Below are positions 16,627 through 26,197 of a stretch of 64,000 nt of DNA, piece after piece. Below the pieces are notes generated by a model that saw nothing but the letters and a program-made list of their open reading frames with translations, made no database searches and was not told the DNA's origin. Both the position numbers and the translations under genes were made by a program. The stretch spans positions 1-64,000 of the forward strand of contig JABIEF010000073.1 in the NCBI GenBank assembly GCA_018651345.1, written 5' to 3'. Positions within the stretch are counted from its first letter, which is position 1. Every line of letters begins with the position of its first letter. The stretch comes from Rhodobiaceae bacterium (GTDB taxonomy: Bacteria; Pseudomonadota; Alphaproteobacteria; Rhizobiales; TMED25).

Positions 16627-18107
16627 TGCAATTTGAACATCTTCCAGCTACACAAATTTTAATACCCCTTATTGGCGCTATACTCATATTAGTATCGAGG
16701 AAGAATATAGTGATTTGGGCTACAGCATCGTTATTAACTTTGCTAACATTTATTAATTCAATCCTCTTATACAAACAAGTATCAGTTGATGGCGTTATTT
16801 CATATGCAATGGGCGGATGGGAGCCGCCAATTGGTATTGAATATAGAATTGATTCTGTAAACTCTATACTTATTGTTCTTGTTTCATTTATGGCATTACT
16901 TGTTGCGGTCTATGCTCGTAAGAGTGTTGAAGTTGAAATTGTTGCTGAAAAGAGACCTGTATTTTATGCAATGTATTTACTTTGCCTTACAGGTCTTCTT
17001 GGCATCTTAGCGACTGGAGATGCATTTAATGCTTTCGTATTCCTAGAAATATCTTCACTTGCAACCTATGTGATGATTGCAATGGGAAAAGACAAGAGAT
17101 CACTTATTGCTAGTTATCAATATCTTATAATGGGTACCATTGGGGCAACATTCTATGTTATAGGAATTGGTTTAATTTTTATAATGACAGGATCTCTTAA
17201 TCTGAACGATATATCCGAACAAATTAATAGTATGAATACAATAAGACCAATCCTAGCATCATTAGCGTTCATCACAGTAGGGATATCTCTTAAATTAGCT
17301 CTTTTCCCATTGCATTCTTGGCTACCAAATGCCTATGCATACGCACCTAGTGTTGCAACAGCATTCCTTGCATCTACAGCAACAAAAGTTGCCGTTTACC
17401 TACTAATTAGATATTTCTTCGATGTATACGGTTACAATATAGTATTTGAAGATTATTGGTTATCAATGTTACTAATTATTCTCTCAATCGCTGCTATGAT
17501 AGGGGCTTCTCTTGTAGCAATTTTCCAAAATAATATTAAGAAAATGTTTGCCTATTCTTCTATTGCTCAGATGGGTTACATTACACTTGGCATTGCTATA
17601 GCAAACCATAGTGGTTTGGTTGGGTCATTAGTTCATATTATAAATCATGCTCTAATAAAAGGAACAATTTTTATGGCTATAGGCTGCTTTGTGATGAAGT
17701 TAAATAGTACCACTATTGAAGATTTTTCAGGTATCGGAAAAAAAATGCCATTAACAATGACAGCCTTTACAATCGCATCTCTAAGCCTAATCGGAATACC
17801 TGGTACAGTCGGGTTTATTTCAAAATGGTATATAATAACTGGCGCTATAGAAAAAGGCTGGTGGTGGCTTGTGATATCAATTGCTCTAAGTTCTTTATTA
17901 GCGCTCATATATGTCGGGAGAATAATAGAAATAGCTTGGTTCCAAGAATCTAAAACAAAAGAGAATACGGTCACATTATCCCGTGAAATGATTGGAGTTA
18001 CATTAATAGCATCTATTACTACACTCTATTTTGGCTTAAATACCGAATTAACAGTTGATCTAGCAAAGATTGCAGCTGATTCATTACTACCAGGAATTTT
18101 AAGATGA
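16626..18107 (+). CDS. mrpD: Mrp-type antiporter large subunit D (first of three)
   Basis: A 493-residue proton-conducting membrane subunit of the NuoL/M/N-MrpA/D family with about 14 helices. The key membrane Glu lies in FVFLEISSLATYVM (about 138-151) and the key Lys residues in LKLALFPLHSWLPNA (about 222-236) and ATKVAVYLLIRY (about 254-265). INHALIKGTIFMAIG lies near 340-354. It is the copy most like canonical MrpD, being adjacent to mrpC. It starts within the mrpC stop codon and its own stop overlaps the next gene by 4 nt. Confidence 0.92.
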   Translation: MQFEHLPATQILIPLIGAILILVSRKNIVIWATASLLTLLTFINSILLYKQVSVDGVISYAMGGWEPPIGIEYRIDSVNSILIVLVSFMALLVAVYARKSVEVEIVAEKRPVFYAMYLLCLTGLLGILATGDAFNAFVFLEISSLATYVMIAMGKDKRSLIASYQYLIMGTIGATFYVIGIGLIFIMTGSLNLNDISEQINSMNTIRPILASLAFITVGISLKLALFPLHSWLPNAYAYAPSVATAFLASTATKVAVYLLIRYFFDVYGYNIVFEDYWLSMLLIILSIAAMIGASLVAIFQNNIKKMFAYSSIAQMGYITLGIAIANHSGLVGSLVHIINHALIKGTIFMAIGCFVMKLNSTTIEDFSGIGKKMPLTMTAFTIASLSLIGIPGTVGFISKWYIITGAIEKGWWWLVISIALSSLLALIYVGRIIEIAWFQESKTKENTVTLSREMIGVTLIASITTLYFGLNTELTVDLAKIAADSLLPGILR

Positions 18108-19555
18108 TTAAGATAAGCTTATTATTCTTACCAATCTTAATCCCATTTATCGCATCTATCATAATAAAAGCGCTTGGAGGAAATAAAAAATTACGTGAAC
18201 TTACTATTATAGTTGCTCCATTTGTAACATTACTATCGGTTATAAAATTATACTCTCTAGACTATGGCGTTAAATTAGTGCTTTTTGAAATAATGCCTAA
18301 CCTAGAGATTGCATTCTCAATAGAACCTCTAGGACTATTATTCGCCACAATAATATCTGTTTTATGGATAATAGCCTCTCTCTATTCAATTGGTTACATG
18401 AATGCACACAAAGAACCCCGACAGGATAATTTCTTCTTTTTTTTTACTATTGCTATAACTATTGCAATAGCCACGTCACTAGCTGATAATCTATTTACAT
18501 TATTTATATTTTATGAACTATTAACAATATCTACATACCCTCTGGTAACACATAAAGCTGATCCAGAATCCAAGAAATCTGGACGAATTTATTTAATAAT
18601 TCTTCTGGGAAGCTCTCTTTTATTATTTTTACCAGCACTGATTTATACATACTACCTAACAAATGATTTAACTTTCATATCTGGTGGGATATTTACAGAT
18701 GCTTATGCAAATGGTGATATTGGTAATCTTGGAATTGGACTTTTGCTAGCCTTATTCATCTTTGGTGTGGCTAAAGCTGCGATCATGCCACTGCATTCTT
18801 GGTTACCAGCAGCAATGGTTGCTCCAACACCAGTTTCGGCTTTGTTGCATGCTGTAGCAGTCGTAAAAGTTGGAGTATTTACAATAATAAAAATTATTAT
18901 ATATATATTTGGCACTGAGCTTCTATTTAAAACAAGTAGCACAGAATGGCTAATATACTTATCAGGATTTACAATTATAACAGCATCAATCATTGCTTTA
19001 AAACAAGATAACTTGAAGCGATTACTCGCCTACTCTACAATTAGCCAATTGTCTTATATTATAATTGGAGTTGCAATGATTAACTCAAGTGCAATCGTAG
19101 GATCTATCCTTCATTTAACCGCTCATGCAACTAGTAAAATCACCCTTTTCTTTGCGGCTGGCATAATATACACATCAACCGGATTTACGCGTATCAGTCA
19201 AATGCGTGGTATTGGGCATAAAATGAAATTAACAATGATTTGTTTTACTGTTGGATCGCTTTCTATGATTGGAATTCCCATGTTCGGTGGATTTGTAAGT
19301 AAGTGGTATATTGTTAGTGGCGCACTTAGTATTTCTAATTGGTTTGTAATAAGTGTTATTACAATTTCTACATTATTAAATACCGCTTATTTTATACCAA
19401 TAATATATAAATCTTTTTCCCAGGGTCAATCCGCTGTTAGTTACAAAAAAGTTCCTAATAGCATGCTATTAGCAACGATTGCCTCTGCATGCTTAACTGT
19501 AATTATATTTCTATTCCCAGAATTTTTTATCGAGGTTGCAAAAAATGTTATCTAA
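18104..19555 (+). CDS. Mrp-type antiporter large subunit (second of three)
   Basis: A 483-residue paralogue in the same proton-antiporter family. The conserved Glu is in FIFYELLTISTYPLVTH (about 132-148), and Lys residues are in AKAAIMPLHSWLPAAM (about 223-238) and VAVVKVGVFTIIK. HATSKITLFFAAG is the later helix motif. Its start overlaps the preceding subunit by ATGA. It may occupy the MrpA-like position or add a third pump module. Whether it is closer to MrpD or MrpA needs a tree. Subcellular location is the cytoplasmic membrane. Confidence 0.88.
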   Translation: MIKISLLFLPILIPFIASIIIKALGGNKKLRELTIIVAPFVTLLSVIKLYSLDYGVKLVLFEIMPNLEIAFSIEPLGLLFATIISVLWIIASLYSIGYMNAHKEPRQDNFFFFFTIAITIAIATSLADNLFTLFIFYELLTISTYPLVTHKADPESKKSGRIYLIILLGSSLLLFLPALIYTYYLTNDLTFISGGIFTDAYANGDIGNLGIGLLLALFIFGVAKAAIMPLHSWLPAAMVAPTPVSALLHAVAVVKVGVFTIIKIIIYIFGTELLFKTSSTEWLIYLSGFTIITASIIALKQDNLKRLLAYSTISQLSYIIIGVAMINSSAIVGSILHLTAHATSKITLFFAAGIIYTSTGFTRISQMRGIGHKMKLTMICFTVGSLSMIGIPMFGGFVSKWYIVSGALSISNWFVISVITISTLLNTAYFIPIIYKSFSQGQSAVSYKKVPNSMLLATIASACLTVIIFLFPEFFIEVAKNVI

Positions 19556-19769
19556 AATATCAAAAAGAACTATATGGATAATATTTATATCCCTCCTAAT
19601 AATCACAGTGTCTGGTGATTTTTTTATTCACAGACATTCAAATTTTGGCATTGACGGTTACTTTGGTTTTCCAGCATTATTTGGATTTCTTTGTTGTATC
19701 TTTCTAATCATCTTGTCGAAAATATTAGGTTTATTTTTAAAAAGACAGGACAACTATTATGATGAATAA
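19545..19769 (+). CDS. Small membrane protein of the Mrp-like locus
   Basis: A 74-residue protein with two hydrophobic segments (about 9-27 and 38-60) separated by a polar loop with HRHSNFGIDGYFGFPALFGF. A similar small protein with a DG..GF.ALFGF loop occurs in other proteobacterial Mrp-like clusters, as far as I recall; no function is known to me. The start is the ATG at 19545, preceded by GAGG at 9 nt; a TTG at 19536 would add three residues. It overlaps both flanking large-subunit genes by 11 nt, so it is co-translated with them and is probably an accessory subunit. Confidence 0.75.
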   Translation: MLSKISKRTIWIIFISLLIITVSGDFFIHRHSNFGIDGYFGFPALFGFLCCIFLIILSKILGLFLKRQDNYYDE

Positions 19770-21444
19770 TATGATAATACATCCTGGTATTTTATTGATC
19801 ATATGTGGACTCCTTATTCCACTGTTAGGCAATAACTTAAAAAAATTTATTACCTTCATTGTGCCAGCTTTATGCTTCATAATAGTATTACAGCTGCCTC
19901 ATGGTATGCACTTAAATTATGAATATATGTCTTACAATCTTACATTTCTTAGGGTTGATGAGCTAAGTAAAATCTTTGCATTAGTATTCACAATAATGAT
20001 AGTTTTCTCTTCTATTTTTAGCCTAAATCAAAAAAATAAAACAGAAATATCAACAGCTTTCATATACGGAGGGTCGGCTATAAGTGCCGTTCTATCTGGA
20101 GATTTTATAAGCTTATTTATCTTTTGGGAGATAATGGCAATATCATCTACGATTATCATTTGGATGGGTAGCAAGGATGCCTATAAATCTGGATTACGGT
20201 ATCTAACTGTCCATCTATTCGGTGGGGTTGTACTCCTAATAGGTATCATTGGTTATGTATCCTTAAAAGAAAGTGCAGACTTTTCACTAATAGACAGAAC
20301 TAATATATATGCCTACTTAATACTTATTGGTGTTCTTATAAATGCAGGTGCTCCACCTTTCTCTGGTTGGATTTCAGATTCATACCCTTCAGCTTCTTGG
20401 TCTGGAACTGTATTCTTATCAGCCTTTACAACAAAAACAGCTGTTTATTTTTTAATCAGAGGATATTCGGGTACTGAATTGCTTATATATATTGGTATAT
20501 TTATGATATTTTATGGAATTGTTTATGCCATTCTAGAAAACGATATGAGAAGAATATTATCTTATTCAATCATAAACCAGGTGGGGTTCATGATTACTGG
20601 AATAGGTATTGGTACTGAGATTGCAATAAATGGAGCAGCTTCACACGCTTTTGCTCATATTATATACAAAGCACTTCTTCTTATGTCCGCAGGGTCTGTT
20701 TTTTACATAACAGGAAAAACAAAATGCACTGATCTTGGCGGTCTATATAAGACCATGCCAATAACAATGATATGCGGAATAATTGGCGCTTTATCTATTT
20801 CTGCATTTCCATTCACATCAGGATTTATAACGAAATCTATGATTAGCCAATCAGCAGTTTATGAAAATTATACAATTATATGGTTCTTGTTATTAGCCGC
20901 TTCTGCAGGTGTATTTCTTCATGCGGGGATAAAATTTCCATGGTTTGTATTTTTTCAAAAAGATGCAAAGCTAAAGGCTAAAGATCCGCCAAAAAATATG
21001 CAATTTGCTATGATTTCATTATCTATAATTTGTATATTAATTGGTATATTCCCAAATGTATTATATCAAATGCTTCCATATGATGTAAATTATATCCCCT
21101 ATACATTTGATCATGTATTTTTTCAATTACAATTGCTTCTGTTTTCTGGTCTAGCATTCTTTTTAATGCTAAAGTATCTCAAGAGAACTTTAACATTGAC
21201 CTTGGAATTTGACTGGTTTTGGAGAAAATTTAGCAAAATTCTAATAAAAGAATTTGATATACATGCAGAAAGAACTGCTAGTAATATAATGAATAAATAT
21301 ATTAAAATTTTTGATAAAACTATAAAAACATTATACAAACATCATGGTCCTTCAGGAATTTTGGGCCGCACTTGGCCAACTGGAAATATGGCTTTTTGGA
21401 CAACGGTTATTCTTGCGTCCTATCTTATAATATATTTACTTTAA
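19759..21444 (+). CDS. Mrp-type antiporter large subunit (third, longest)
   Basis: A 561-residue member of the MrpA/D-NuoL/M/N family. The conserved Glu occurs in LFIFWEIMAISSTIIIWMG (about 118-136), the later Lys in FTTKTAVYFLIRGY (about 227-240), and HAFAHIIYKALLLMSAG near 290-306. The region equivalent to the first membrane Lys reads NAGAPPFSGWISDSYPSAS, lacking a basic residue directly before the Pro pair, a deviation from the two upstream paralogues. A C-terminal extension includes a charged segment (about 470-515) and a final helix. It closes the antiporter operon; msrB starts 26 bp later. The number of large subunits (three) exceeds the two of classical Mrp. Confidence 0.87.
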   Translation: MMNNMIIHPGILLIICGLLIPLLGNNLKKFITFIVPALCFIIVLQLPHGMHLNYEYMSYNLTFLRVDELSKIFALVFTIMIVFSSIFSLNQKNKTEISTAFIYGGSAISAVLSGDFISLFIFWEIMAISSTIIIWMGSKDAYKSGLRYLTVHLFGGVVLLIGIIGYVSLKESADFSLIDRTNIYAYLILIGVLINAGAPPFSGWISDSYPSASWSGTVFLSAFTTKTAVYFLIRGYSGTELLIYIGIFMIFYGIVYAILENDMRRILSYSIINQVGFMITGIGIGTEIAINGAASHAFAHIIYKALLLMSAGSVFYITGKTKCTDLGGLYKTMPITMICGIIGALSISAFPFTSGFITKSMISQSAVYENYTIIWFLLLAASAGVFLHAGIKFPWFVFFQKDAKLKAKDPPKNMQFAMISLSIICILIGIFPNVLYQMLPYDVNYIPYTFDHVFFQLQLLLFSGLAFFLMLKYLKRTLTLTLEFDWFWRKFSKILIKEFDIHAERTASNIMNKYIKIFDKTIKTLYKHHGPSGILGRTWPTGNMAFWTTVILASYLIIYLL

Positions 21445-21470
21445 ACATTAAAAAATATGAGCACATAATT

Positions 21471-21875
21471 ATGACAGAAATAAAAAATAAATTTGAAAAA
21501 AAAGATTGGCAAAATTCTCTCACAAAAGAGCAATATCATATAACAAGAGAATCTGGAACAGAGCGTCCCTTTACAGGGCCTTATTTGAATGAAAAAAGTA
21601 AGGGTGTTTATAGTTGCATCTGCTGTGATTTAGAATTATTTAACTCAGAACATAAATTTGATTCAGGCACTGGATGGCCCAGTTTTTTTAACCCCCATAA
21701 CTCTAGTTGTTTGAACTTAAAAAATGATAACTCTCTTAACTCTCATAGAGTTGAAGTGCAGTGTTCAAATTGCGACGCTCATTTAGGGCATGTATTTGAA
21801 GATGGTCCAGCTCCTAGTGGATTACGTTATTGTATTAATGGGAATTCCCTAAAACTTATTAAAGAAAATCAATAA
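21471..21875 (+). CDS. msrB: Peptide-methionine (R)-S-oxide reductase MsrB
   Basis: MsrB reduces methionine-R-sulfoxide in oxidised proteins. The 134-residue protein starts at the ATG at 21471 (MTEIKNKF); the longer in-frame ORF from 21372 lies inside the preceding gene and is not used. A zinc site is given by CICC (about 46-49) and CSNCDAHLGHVF (about 95-106). The substrate motif FDSGTGWPSFF is intact, and the catalytic Cys is in LRYCINGNSLKL near residue 119. It ends one nucleotide before the oligopeptidase B gene, suggesting one transcript for protein quality control. Confidence 0.95.
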   Translation: MTEIKNKFEKKDWQNSLTKEQYHITRESGTERPFTGPYLNEKSKGVYSCICCDLELFNSEHKFDSGTGWPSFFNPHNSSCLNLKNDNSLNSHRVEVQCSNCDAHLGHVFEDGPAPSGLRYCINGNSLKLIKENQ

Positions 21876-21876
21876 T

Positions 21877-23982
21877 ATGAAAGACTTTACCAATAACCTT
21901 TCTTTATCTCCACCAATCCCCAAAATAAACAAGAAAATAGTTAAGTTTCATGGTTATGATAAAACAGATAATTATTCATGGATGAGAGCTGATAATTGGC
22001 AAGAAGTTATGAAAAATCCAGAAAAACTTCCCAAAGATATAAAGCTACATTTAGATAAAGAAAACAATTATACAAAAGAAATGATGGCTGATACCTTAAT
22101 TCTGCAAGATAATTTATACACAGAAATTAGGTCAAGAATGCAAGAAAAAGAAACAACTGTACCCCAAAAAAATGGCATTTATTCTTATTATTACAGTTAT
22201 AAGAAAAATAATGAATACCCGATATACAATCGTAAAAATAATGACACGAAAAAGAAAACAATCCTATTAGACTACAACAAAATTTCGAAAGACGAATCCT
22301 ATTTTAATATTGGATCTACAACCCATAGCGAAGACCATAGGTACATCACATATGGCGTAGATACCAAAGGTTCGGAGTACTTTGATATTTACTTATTTGA
22401 TACAATAAATAATCAAATATTAAATGAAAAGATTGAGAATAGCACTGGTACAGCATTATGGGCTAAAGATAACCTGTCTTTTCTTTATGTTAGGCTCGAT
22501 GAAAACCATAGGCCAGATTCAGTCTTCTATCATCTATTAGGAACACCGCAAAAAGAAGATGTAATGTTATATAAAGAAAAAGATTCTGGGTTTTTTTTAA
22601 GTATAGACAAAACACAATCATCAAAATATTTTATTCTATCTTCTCACACACATGAAAAATCCGAAATTCGTCTTATTGACACAAACAATCCATTAAGTGA
22701 ATCTTTATTATTATATCCAAGAGAAAACAACTACTTGTATAGCGTTGAAGAAAATAATAATGAATTATATATCCTAACAAATCAGAATAATTGCGTTGAT
22801 TTTTCTATTATAAAAACTCGAATTCCTCTAAGTGATAAAAAAGATTTTAAGGTTATTGTTCCGCATAAAAATGGTAGGCTAATAAAAAATCTTTGTGTAT
22901 TTAAAAATTACATAGTTTGGCTTGAAGTAGAAAATAGCTTACCTAAAATCATTATCAAGAATCTAAAATCTGATAAAAATTATAGCATCTCATTTAGAGA
23001 AGAGGCGTATTCATTAGGCATATTACAAGGCTATGAATATGAAACAAATATTCTAAGATTTGTCTATTCTTCTATGACCACCCCTATGCGAATATATGAT
23101 TTTAATATGGAAAAAAATAAAAGAACTCTTATAAAATCACAAAAAATTCCATCTGGGCATAAAAAATCTGATTATATTACAAAAAGAATTTATGCAGAAT
23201 CCTCTGATAAGAAATTAATTCCAATTTCACTTATTTATCATAAAAATACTAAAATAGATGCTACATCTCCATGTTTATTATATGGATATGGGGCCTATGG
23301 CATATCAATTCCAGCATCATTTTCTAGTAGTAGATTAAGTTTAATAGATCGTAATTTTGTATATGCTGTTGCTCATATAAGAGGAGGGAAAGATTGTGGA
23401 AGTGCATGGTATAGCGATGGAAAGAAAGAAAATAAAATAAATACCTTTAATGACTTCATTTGTGTTGCGGAATATTTATGTAAAAAAAATTATACATCAA
23501 AAGGAAATATTATTGCTCACGGTGGATCTGCTGGAGGAATGCTAATGGGAGCAATTGCAAATATGGCCCCTAGTCTATTTTCAGGAATAATTGCAGAAGT
23601 TCCTTTTGTTGATGTACTAGAGACAATGCTCGATAGTGAGCTACCACTAACACCACCCGAATGGCCCGAATGGGGAAATCCTATTACTAATATAGATGAT
23701 TATAAAATTATATCATCATACTCACCTTACGATAATGTAAAAAAACAATCCTACCCAAATATATTGGCAACTGCAGGATTAACGGACCCACGCGTTACAT
23801 ATTGGGAGCCAGCTAAATGGGTTGCTAAAATTAGGTCAATGAAAACAAATAAATCTGCTATTATGTTAAATGTTAATATGGATTCTGGTCATGGTGGATC
23901 TTCTGGAAGATTTGACAGAATAAAAGAAATAGCTTTAATTTATGCCTTTGCAATAAAAGCAGCAAATGTAGAAACAGAATAA
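21877..23982 (+). CDS. ptrB: Oligopeptidase B (protease II)
   Basis: A 701-residue S9A serine peptidase that cleaves small peptides after basic residues in the cytosol. The N-terminal domain (about 1-75 plus seven-bladed propeller to about 410) is followed by an alpha/beta hydrolase domain. The catalytic Ser lies in [11 protein letters not shown] (about 547-557), Asp in [16 protein letters not shown] (about 632-647) and His in [11 protein letters not shown] (about 668-678). The carboxylate pair for Arg/Lys specificity is expected near the oxyanion region but I did not verify it. It follows msrB by one nucleotide and precedes gcdH by 20 nt. Confidence 0.93.
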   Translation: MKDFTNNLSLSPPIPKINKKIVKFHGYDKTDNYSWMRADNWQEVMKNPEKLPKDIKLHLDKENNYTKEMMADTLILQDNLYTEIRSRMQEKETTVPQKNGIYSYYYSYKKNNEYPIYNRKNNDTKKKTILLDYNKISKDESYFNIGSTTHSEDHRYITYGVDTKGSEYFDIYLFDTINNQILNEKIENSTGTALWAKDNLSFLYVRLDENHRPDSVFYHLLGTPQKEDVMLYKEKDSGFFLSIDKTQSSKYFILSSHTHEKSEIRLIDTNNPLSESLLLYPRENNYLYSVEENNNELYILTNQNNCVDFSIIKTRIPLSDKKDFKVIVPHKNGRLIKNLCVFKNYIVWLEVENSLPKIIIKNLKSDKNYSISFREEAYSLGILQGYEYETNILRFVYSSMTTPMRIYDFNMEKNKRTLIKSQKIPSGHKKSDYITKRIYAESSDKKLIPISLIYHKNTKIDATSPCLLYGYGAYGISIPASFSSSRLSLIDRNFVYAVAHIRGGKDCGSAWYSDGKKENKINTFNDFICVAEYLCKKNYTSKGNIIAHGGSAGGMLMGAIANMAPSLFSGIIAEVPFVDVLETMLDSELPLTPPEWPEWGNPITNIDDYKIISSYSPYDNVKKQSYPNILATAGLTDPRVTYWEPAKWVAKIRSMKTNKSAIMLNVNMDSGHGGSSGRFDRIKEIALIYAFAIKAANVETE

Positions 23983-24002
23983 TTGATTCTGGAGATATAG
24001 AA

Positions 24003-25202
24003 ATGAAAAAAGAAGATATAAAATATAATAAACCGGACAATGATTGGGCGGATCTTTTGTCTATTGAATCAGAATTTGAAGAAGATGAAAAAATTGTTCA
24101 AAAAACAGCAAGAGACTATTGTCAAAATCATCTTATGCCAAGAATTAAAGATGCTTTTCGTGAAGAAAAATTTGATATTAATATAATGAAAGAATTAGGT
24201 GATCTAGGCTTAATTGCCCCAACCATTCCTGCAATTTATGGAGGGGCTGAACTCAATCATGTTTGTTATGGCATTATTGCGCAAGAGATAGAACGCGTTG
24301 ATTCCGGCTATAGATCCGCAATGAGCGTACAAAGTTCACTAGTTGCTCATCCAATATTTGAATTTGGCTCAAAAGAACAAAAAGAAAAATATTTACCAAA
24401 GCTTCTAAGAGGGGAACTTATTGGTTGCTTTGGTTTAACAGAACCTGATTTTGGTTCAGATCCAGCTGGTATGATTACAAAAGCAACAAAAGTACCAGGT
24501 GGTTGGAAAATTAACGGAACAAAAACTTGGATAACAAATGCTCCAATCGCTGATATTGCAATTATATGGGCAAAAGATGAGGAAGGGAAGATTAGAGGAT
24601 TTATAGCAGAAAGAGGCATAAGTCACTACGATACTCCAAAAATTAACGGTAAATTCTCTCTTCGATCATCGGATACCGGCCAAATAATTTTAGATGATAC
24701 CTTTGTGCCAGATCGAAATATCCTTCCAGAAGCAATAGGGCTAAAAGGTCCATTTAGTTGCTTAAATAAAGCTCGATATGGTATTGTATGGGGCTCAATA
24801 GGCGCGGCAGAATTTTGCTGGCACGCAGCAAGAAATTATACACTAGAAAGAAAACAATTCGGGAGACCTTTAGCCTCAAACCAACTAATTCAAAAAAAAT
24901 TGGCAGACATGCAAACTGAAATAACACTTGGACAGTTAGGTGCCATTAAACTTGGAAGAGAAATTGATAAACGTAAAATTAATCCAGCTGCAATCTCACT
25001 CATGAAAAAAAACAATTGCCAAAAATCATTAGAAATTGCAAGAACATCACGTGATATTCATGGTGGCAATGGTATATCCGACGAATATCATGTTATCAGG
25101 CATGTTTTAAATCTCGAAACAGTTAATACTTATGAAGGTACGAATGATATACATTCCTTAATTATAGGAAGATCTCAAACAGGAATTCAGGCCTTTTTTT
25201 AA
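24003..25202 (+). CDS. gcdH: Glutaryl-CoA dehydrogenase (acyl-CoA dehydrogenase family)
   Basis: A 399-residue FAD-dependent acyl-CoA dehydrogenase of the glutaryl-CoA dehydrogenase subgroup, which oxidises and decarboxylates glutaryl-CoA to crotonyl-CoA in lysine/tryptophan breakdown. Evidence includes [16 protein letters not shown] (about 99-114), [16 protein letters not shown] (about 140-155), [11 protein letters not shown] and the catalytic Glu in [19 protein letters not shown] (about 374-392). These segments follow the GcdH pattern more than short-chain acyl-CoA dehydrogenases. No other lysine degradation gene is adjacent. It lies 20 nt after ptrB. Confidence 0.9.
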   Translation: MKKEDIKYNKPDNDWADLLSIESEFEEDEKIVQKTARDYCQNHLMPRIKDAFREEKFDINIMKELGDLGLIAPTIPAIYGGAELNHVCYGIIAQEIERVDSGYRSAMSVQSSLVAHPIFEFGSKEQKEKYLPKLLRGELIGCFGLTEPDFGSDPAGMITKATKVPGGWKINGTKTWITNAPIADIAIIWAKDEEGKIRGFIAERGISHYDTPKINGKFSLRSSDTGQIILDDTFVPDRNILPEAIGLKGPFSCLNKARYGIVWGSIGAAEFCWHAARNYTLERKQFGRPLASNQLIQKKLADMQTEITLGQLGAIKLGREIDKRKINPAAISLMKKNNCQKSLEIARTSRDIHGGNGISDEYHVIRHVLNLETVNTYEGTNDIHSLIIGRSQTGIQAFF

Positions 25203-25204
25203 AG

Positions 25205-25225
25205 ATATATCAAACTTTGATATAT
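25205..25225. promoter_or_regulatory. 21-bp near-perfect palindrome upstream of sodB
   Basis: ATATATCAAA at 25205-25214 is perfectly inverted at 25216-25225 around a single centre base. It starts 2 bp after the gcdH stop and lies about 70 bp upstream of the sodB start. It could be an operator for sodB (the right size for a dimeric regulator) or a weak gcdH terminator; there is no clear T-tract after it. Confidence 0.4.
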
Positions 25226-25295
25226 ATTGTATTTATTGTTATAATAACTATATTATATATATATTTTAAAACAATTAAAACATGGAGTCTATCGA

Positions 25296-25892
25296 ATGGC
25301 ATTTGAATTACCCGATCTACCTTATGCACATGATGCATTAGGATCTTATATGTCCGCTGAAACATTAGAATTTCATCATGATAAGCATCACCTTGCATAT
25401 GTTACAAATGGTAATAACCTACTTAAAGATTCTGGGTTAGCTGATAAAGATATTGTTGAAATAGTAAAATCTAGTCATGGAAATAATGCAGGATTATTTA
25501 ATAATGCGGCCCAACATTATAACCATTTGCATTTTTGGAAAATGATGAAACCAAATGGTGGCGGAAACATGCCGTCAAATTTAGAGAAAAAAATAATTGA
25601 AGATCTTGGTAGTATTGAAAAATTTAAAGCAGATTTCATTAATGCTGGCATGACACAATTTGGTTCTGGATGGTGCTGGTTATCAGTAAATAATGGAAAA
25701 TTAGAAGTTAGCAAAACAGCAAATGGAGAAAATCCTTTAATTAATGGCGCTTCGCCAATATTGGGTTGTGACGTATGGGAACATTCTTATTATATTGATT
25801 ATAGAAACGCACGACCAAAGTACCTTGAAGCATGGTTTGACAATCTAGTTAATTGGGAATATGTGACAGAGCTAATGGAAGACGCAATATAA
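25296..25892 (+). CDS. sodB: Superoxide dismutase [Fe]
   Basis: A 198-residue iron-type superoxide dismutase, cytosolic. Metal ligands by motif: His27 in LEFHHDKHH, His77 in QHYNHLHFW, and Asp and His in DVWEHSYYIDYRNARPKY. Gln73 in NNAAQHYNH is the N-terminal-domain Gln that marks Fe-type rather than Mn-type enzymes, and FGSGWCWL is typical. GGAG at 25284-25287 lies 8 nt before the ATG. It is a stand-alone gene: its own AT-rich upstream region carries a palindrome, and a clear terminator follows. Confidence 0.95.
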   Translation: MAFELPDLPYAHDALGSYMSAETLEFHHDKHHLAYVTNGNNLLKDSGLADKDIVEIVKSSHGNNAGLFNNAAQHYNHLHFWKMMKPNGGGNMPSNLEKKIIEDLGSIEKFKADFINAGMTQFGSGWCWLSVNNGKLEVSKTANGENPLINGASPILGCDVWEHSYYIDYRNARPKYLEAWFDNLVNWEYVTELMEDAI

Positions 25893-25912
25893 TAATTTCT
25901 ATATTTATTTAT

Positions 25913-25940
25913 AAAAAGGCGCTCTTTAGCGCCTTTTTTT
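25913..25940 (+). terminator. Rho-independent terminator after sodB
   Basis: GGCGCT (25918-25923) pairs with AGCGCC (25928-25933) around a CTTT loop. The stem is preceded by five A and followed by seven T, so A-T pairs extend it and it may act in both directions. Confidence 0.9.
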
Positions 25941-26197
25941 ATTCGCAAAGATGCAGAGTATTTAAATAAAATCATTCATTAATATAATGCACAATCCTTC
26001 GCCAAAAACAGCCAATGTAGGGGAAAAAACATTCTTATTTTTATCTATATATTTCAGTTACTTACAAAATCCGCTAACAGGTTATAATCAGAAATCTCCA
26101 AATTAATCCAAAATATGCTATTATTTCAATAACTTGATTAATTTATATATAAAATTACCTAAAGATGGGTAATTAAAATTTAAAAAAAAGGGAAGTT
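25941..26197. other. Intergenic region sodB-proX without a gene
   Basis: About 257 bp of AT-rich sequence follow the sodB terminator. I see no open reading frame of note. The region must carry the proX promoter; TTGATT at 26134-26139 is a possible -35 but no convincing -10 stands out. An inverted repeat lies at 26153-26174 just upstream of the proX ribosome-binding site (AAGGGAAG at about 26187-26194). Confidence 0.5.
26153..26174. repeat. 7-bp inverted repeat in the proX leader
   Basis: AATTACC at 26153-26159 is perfectly inverted as GGTAATT at 26168-26174 with an 8-nt loop, 23 bp before the proX ATG. It could be an operator or an mRNA hairpin controlling translation. I could not match it to a known riboswitch. 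Confidence 0.35.

Noticed and set aside
26101-26197. SAM-II/SAM-V-type riboswitch upstream of proX
   Set aside because: The hairpin and following CTAAAG-like text recalled these motifs, but the pseudoknot-forming segments and the metabolic context do not fit.
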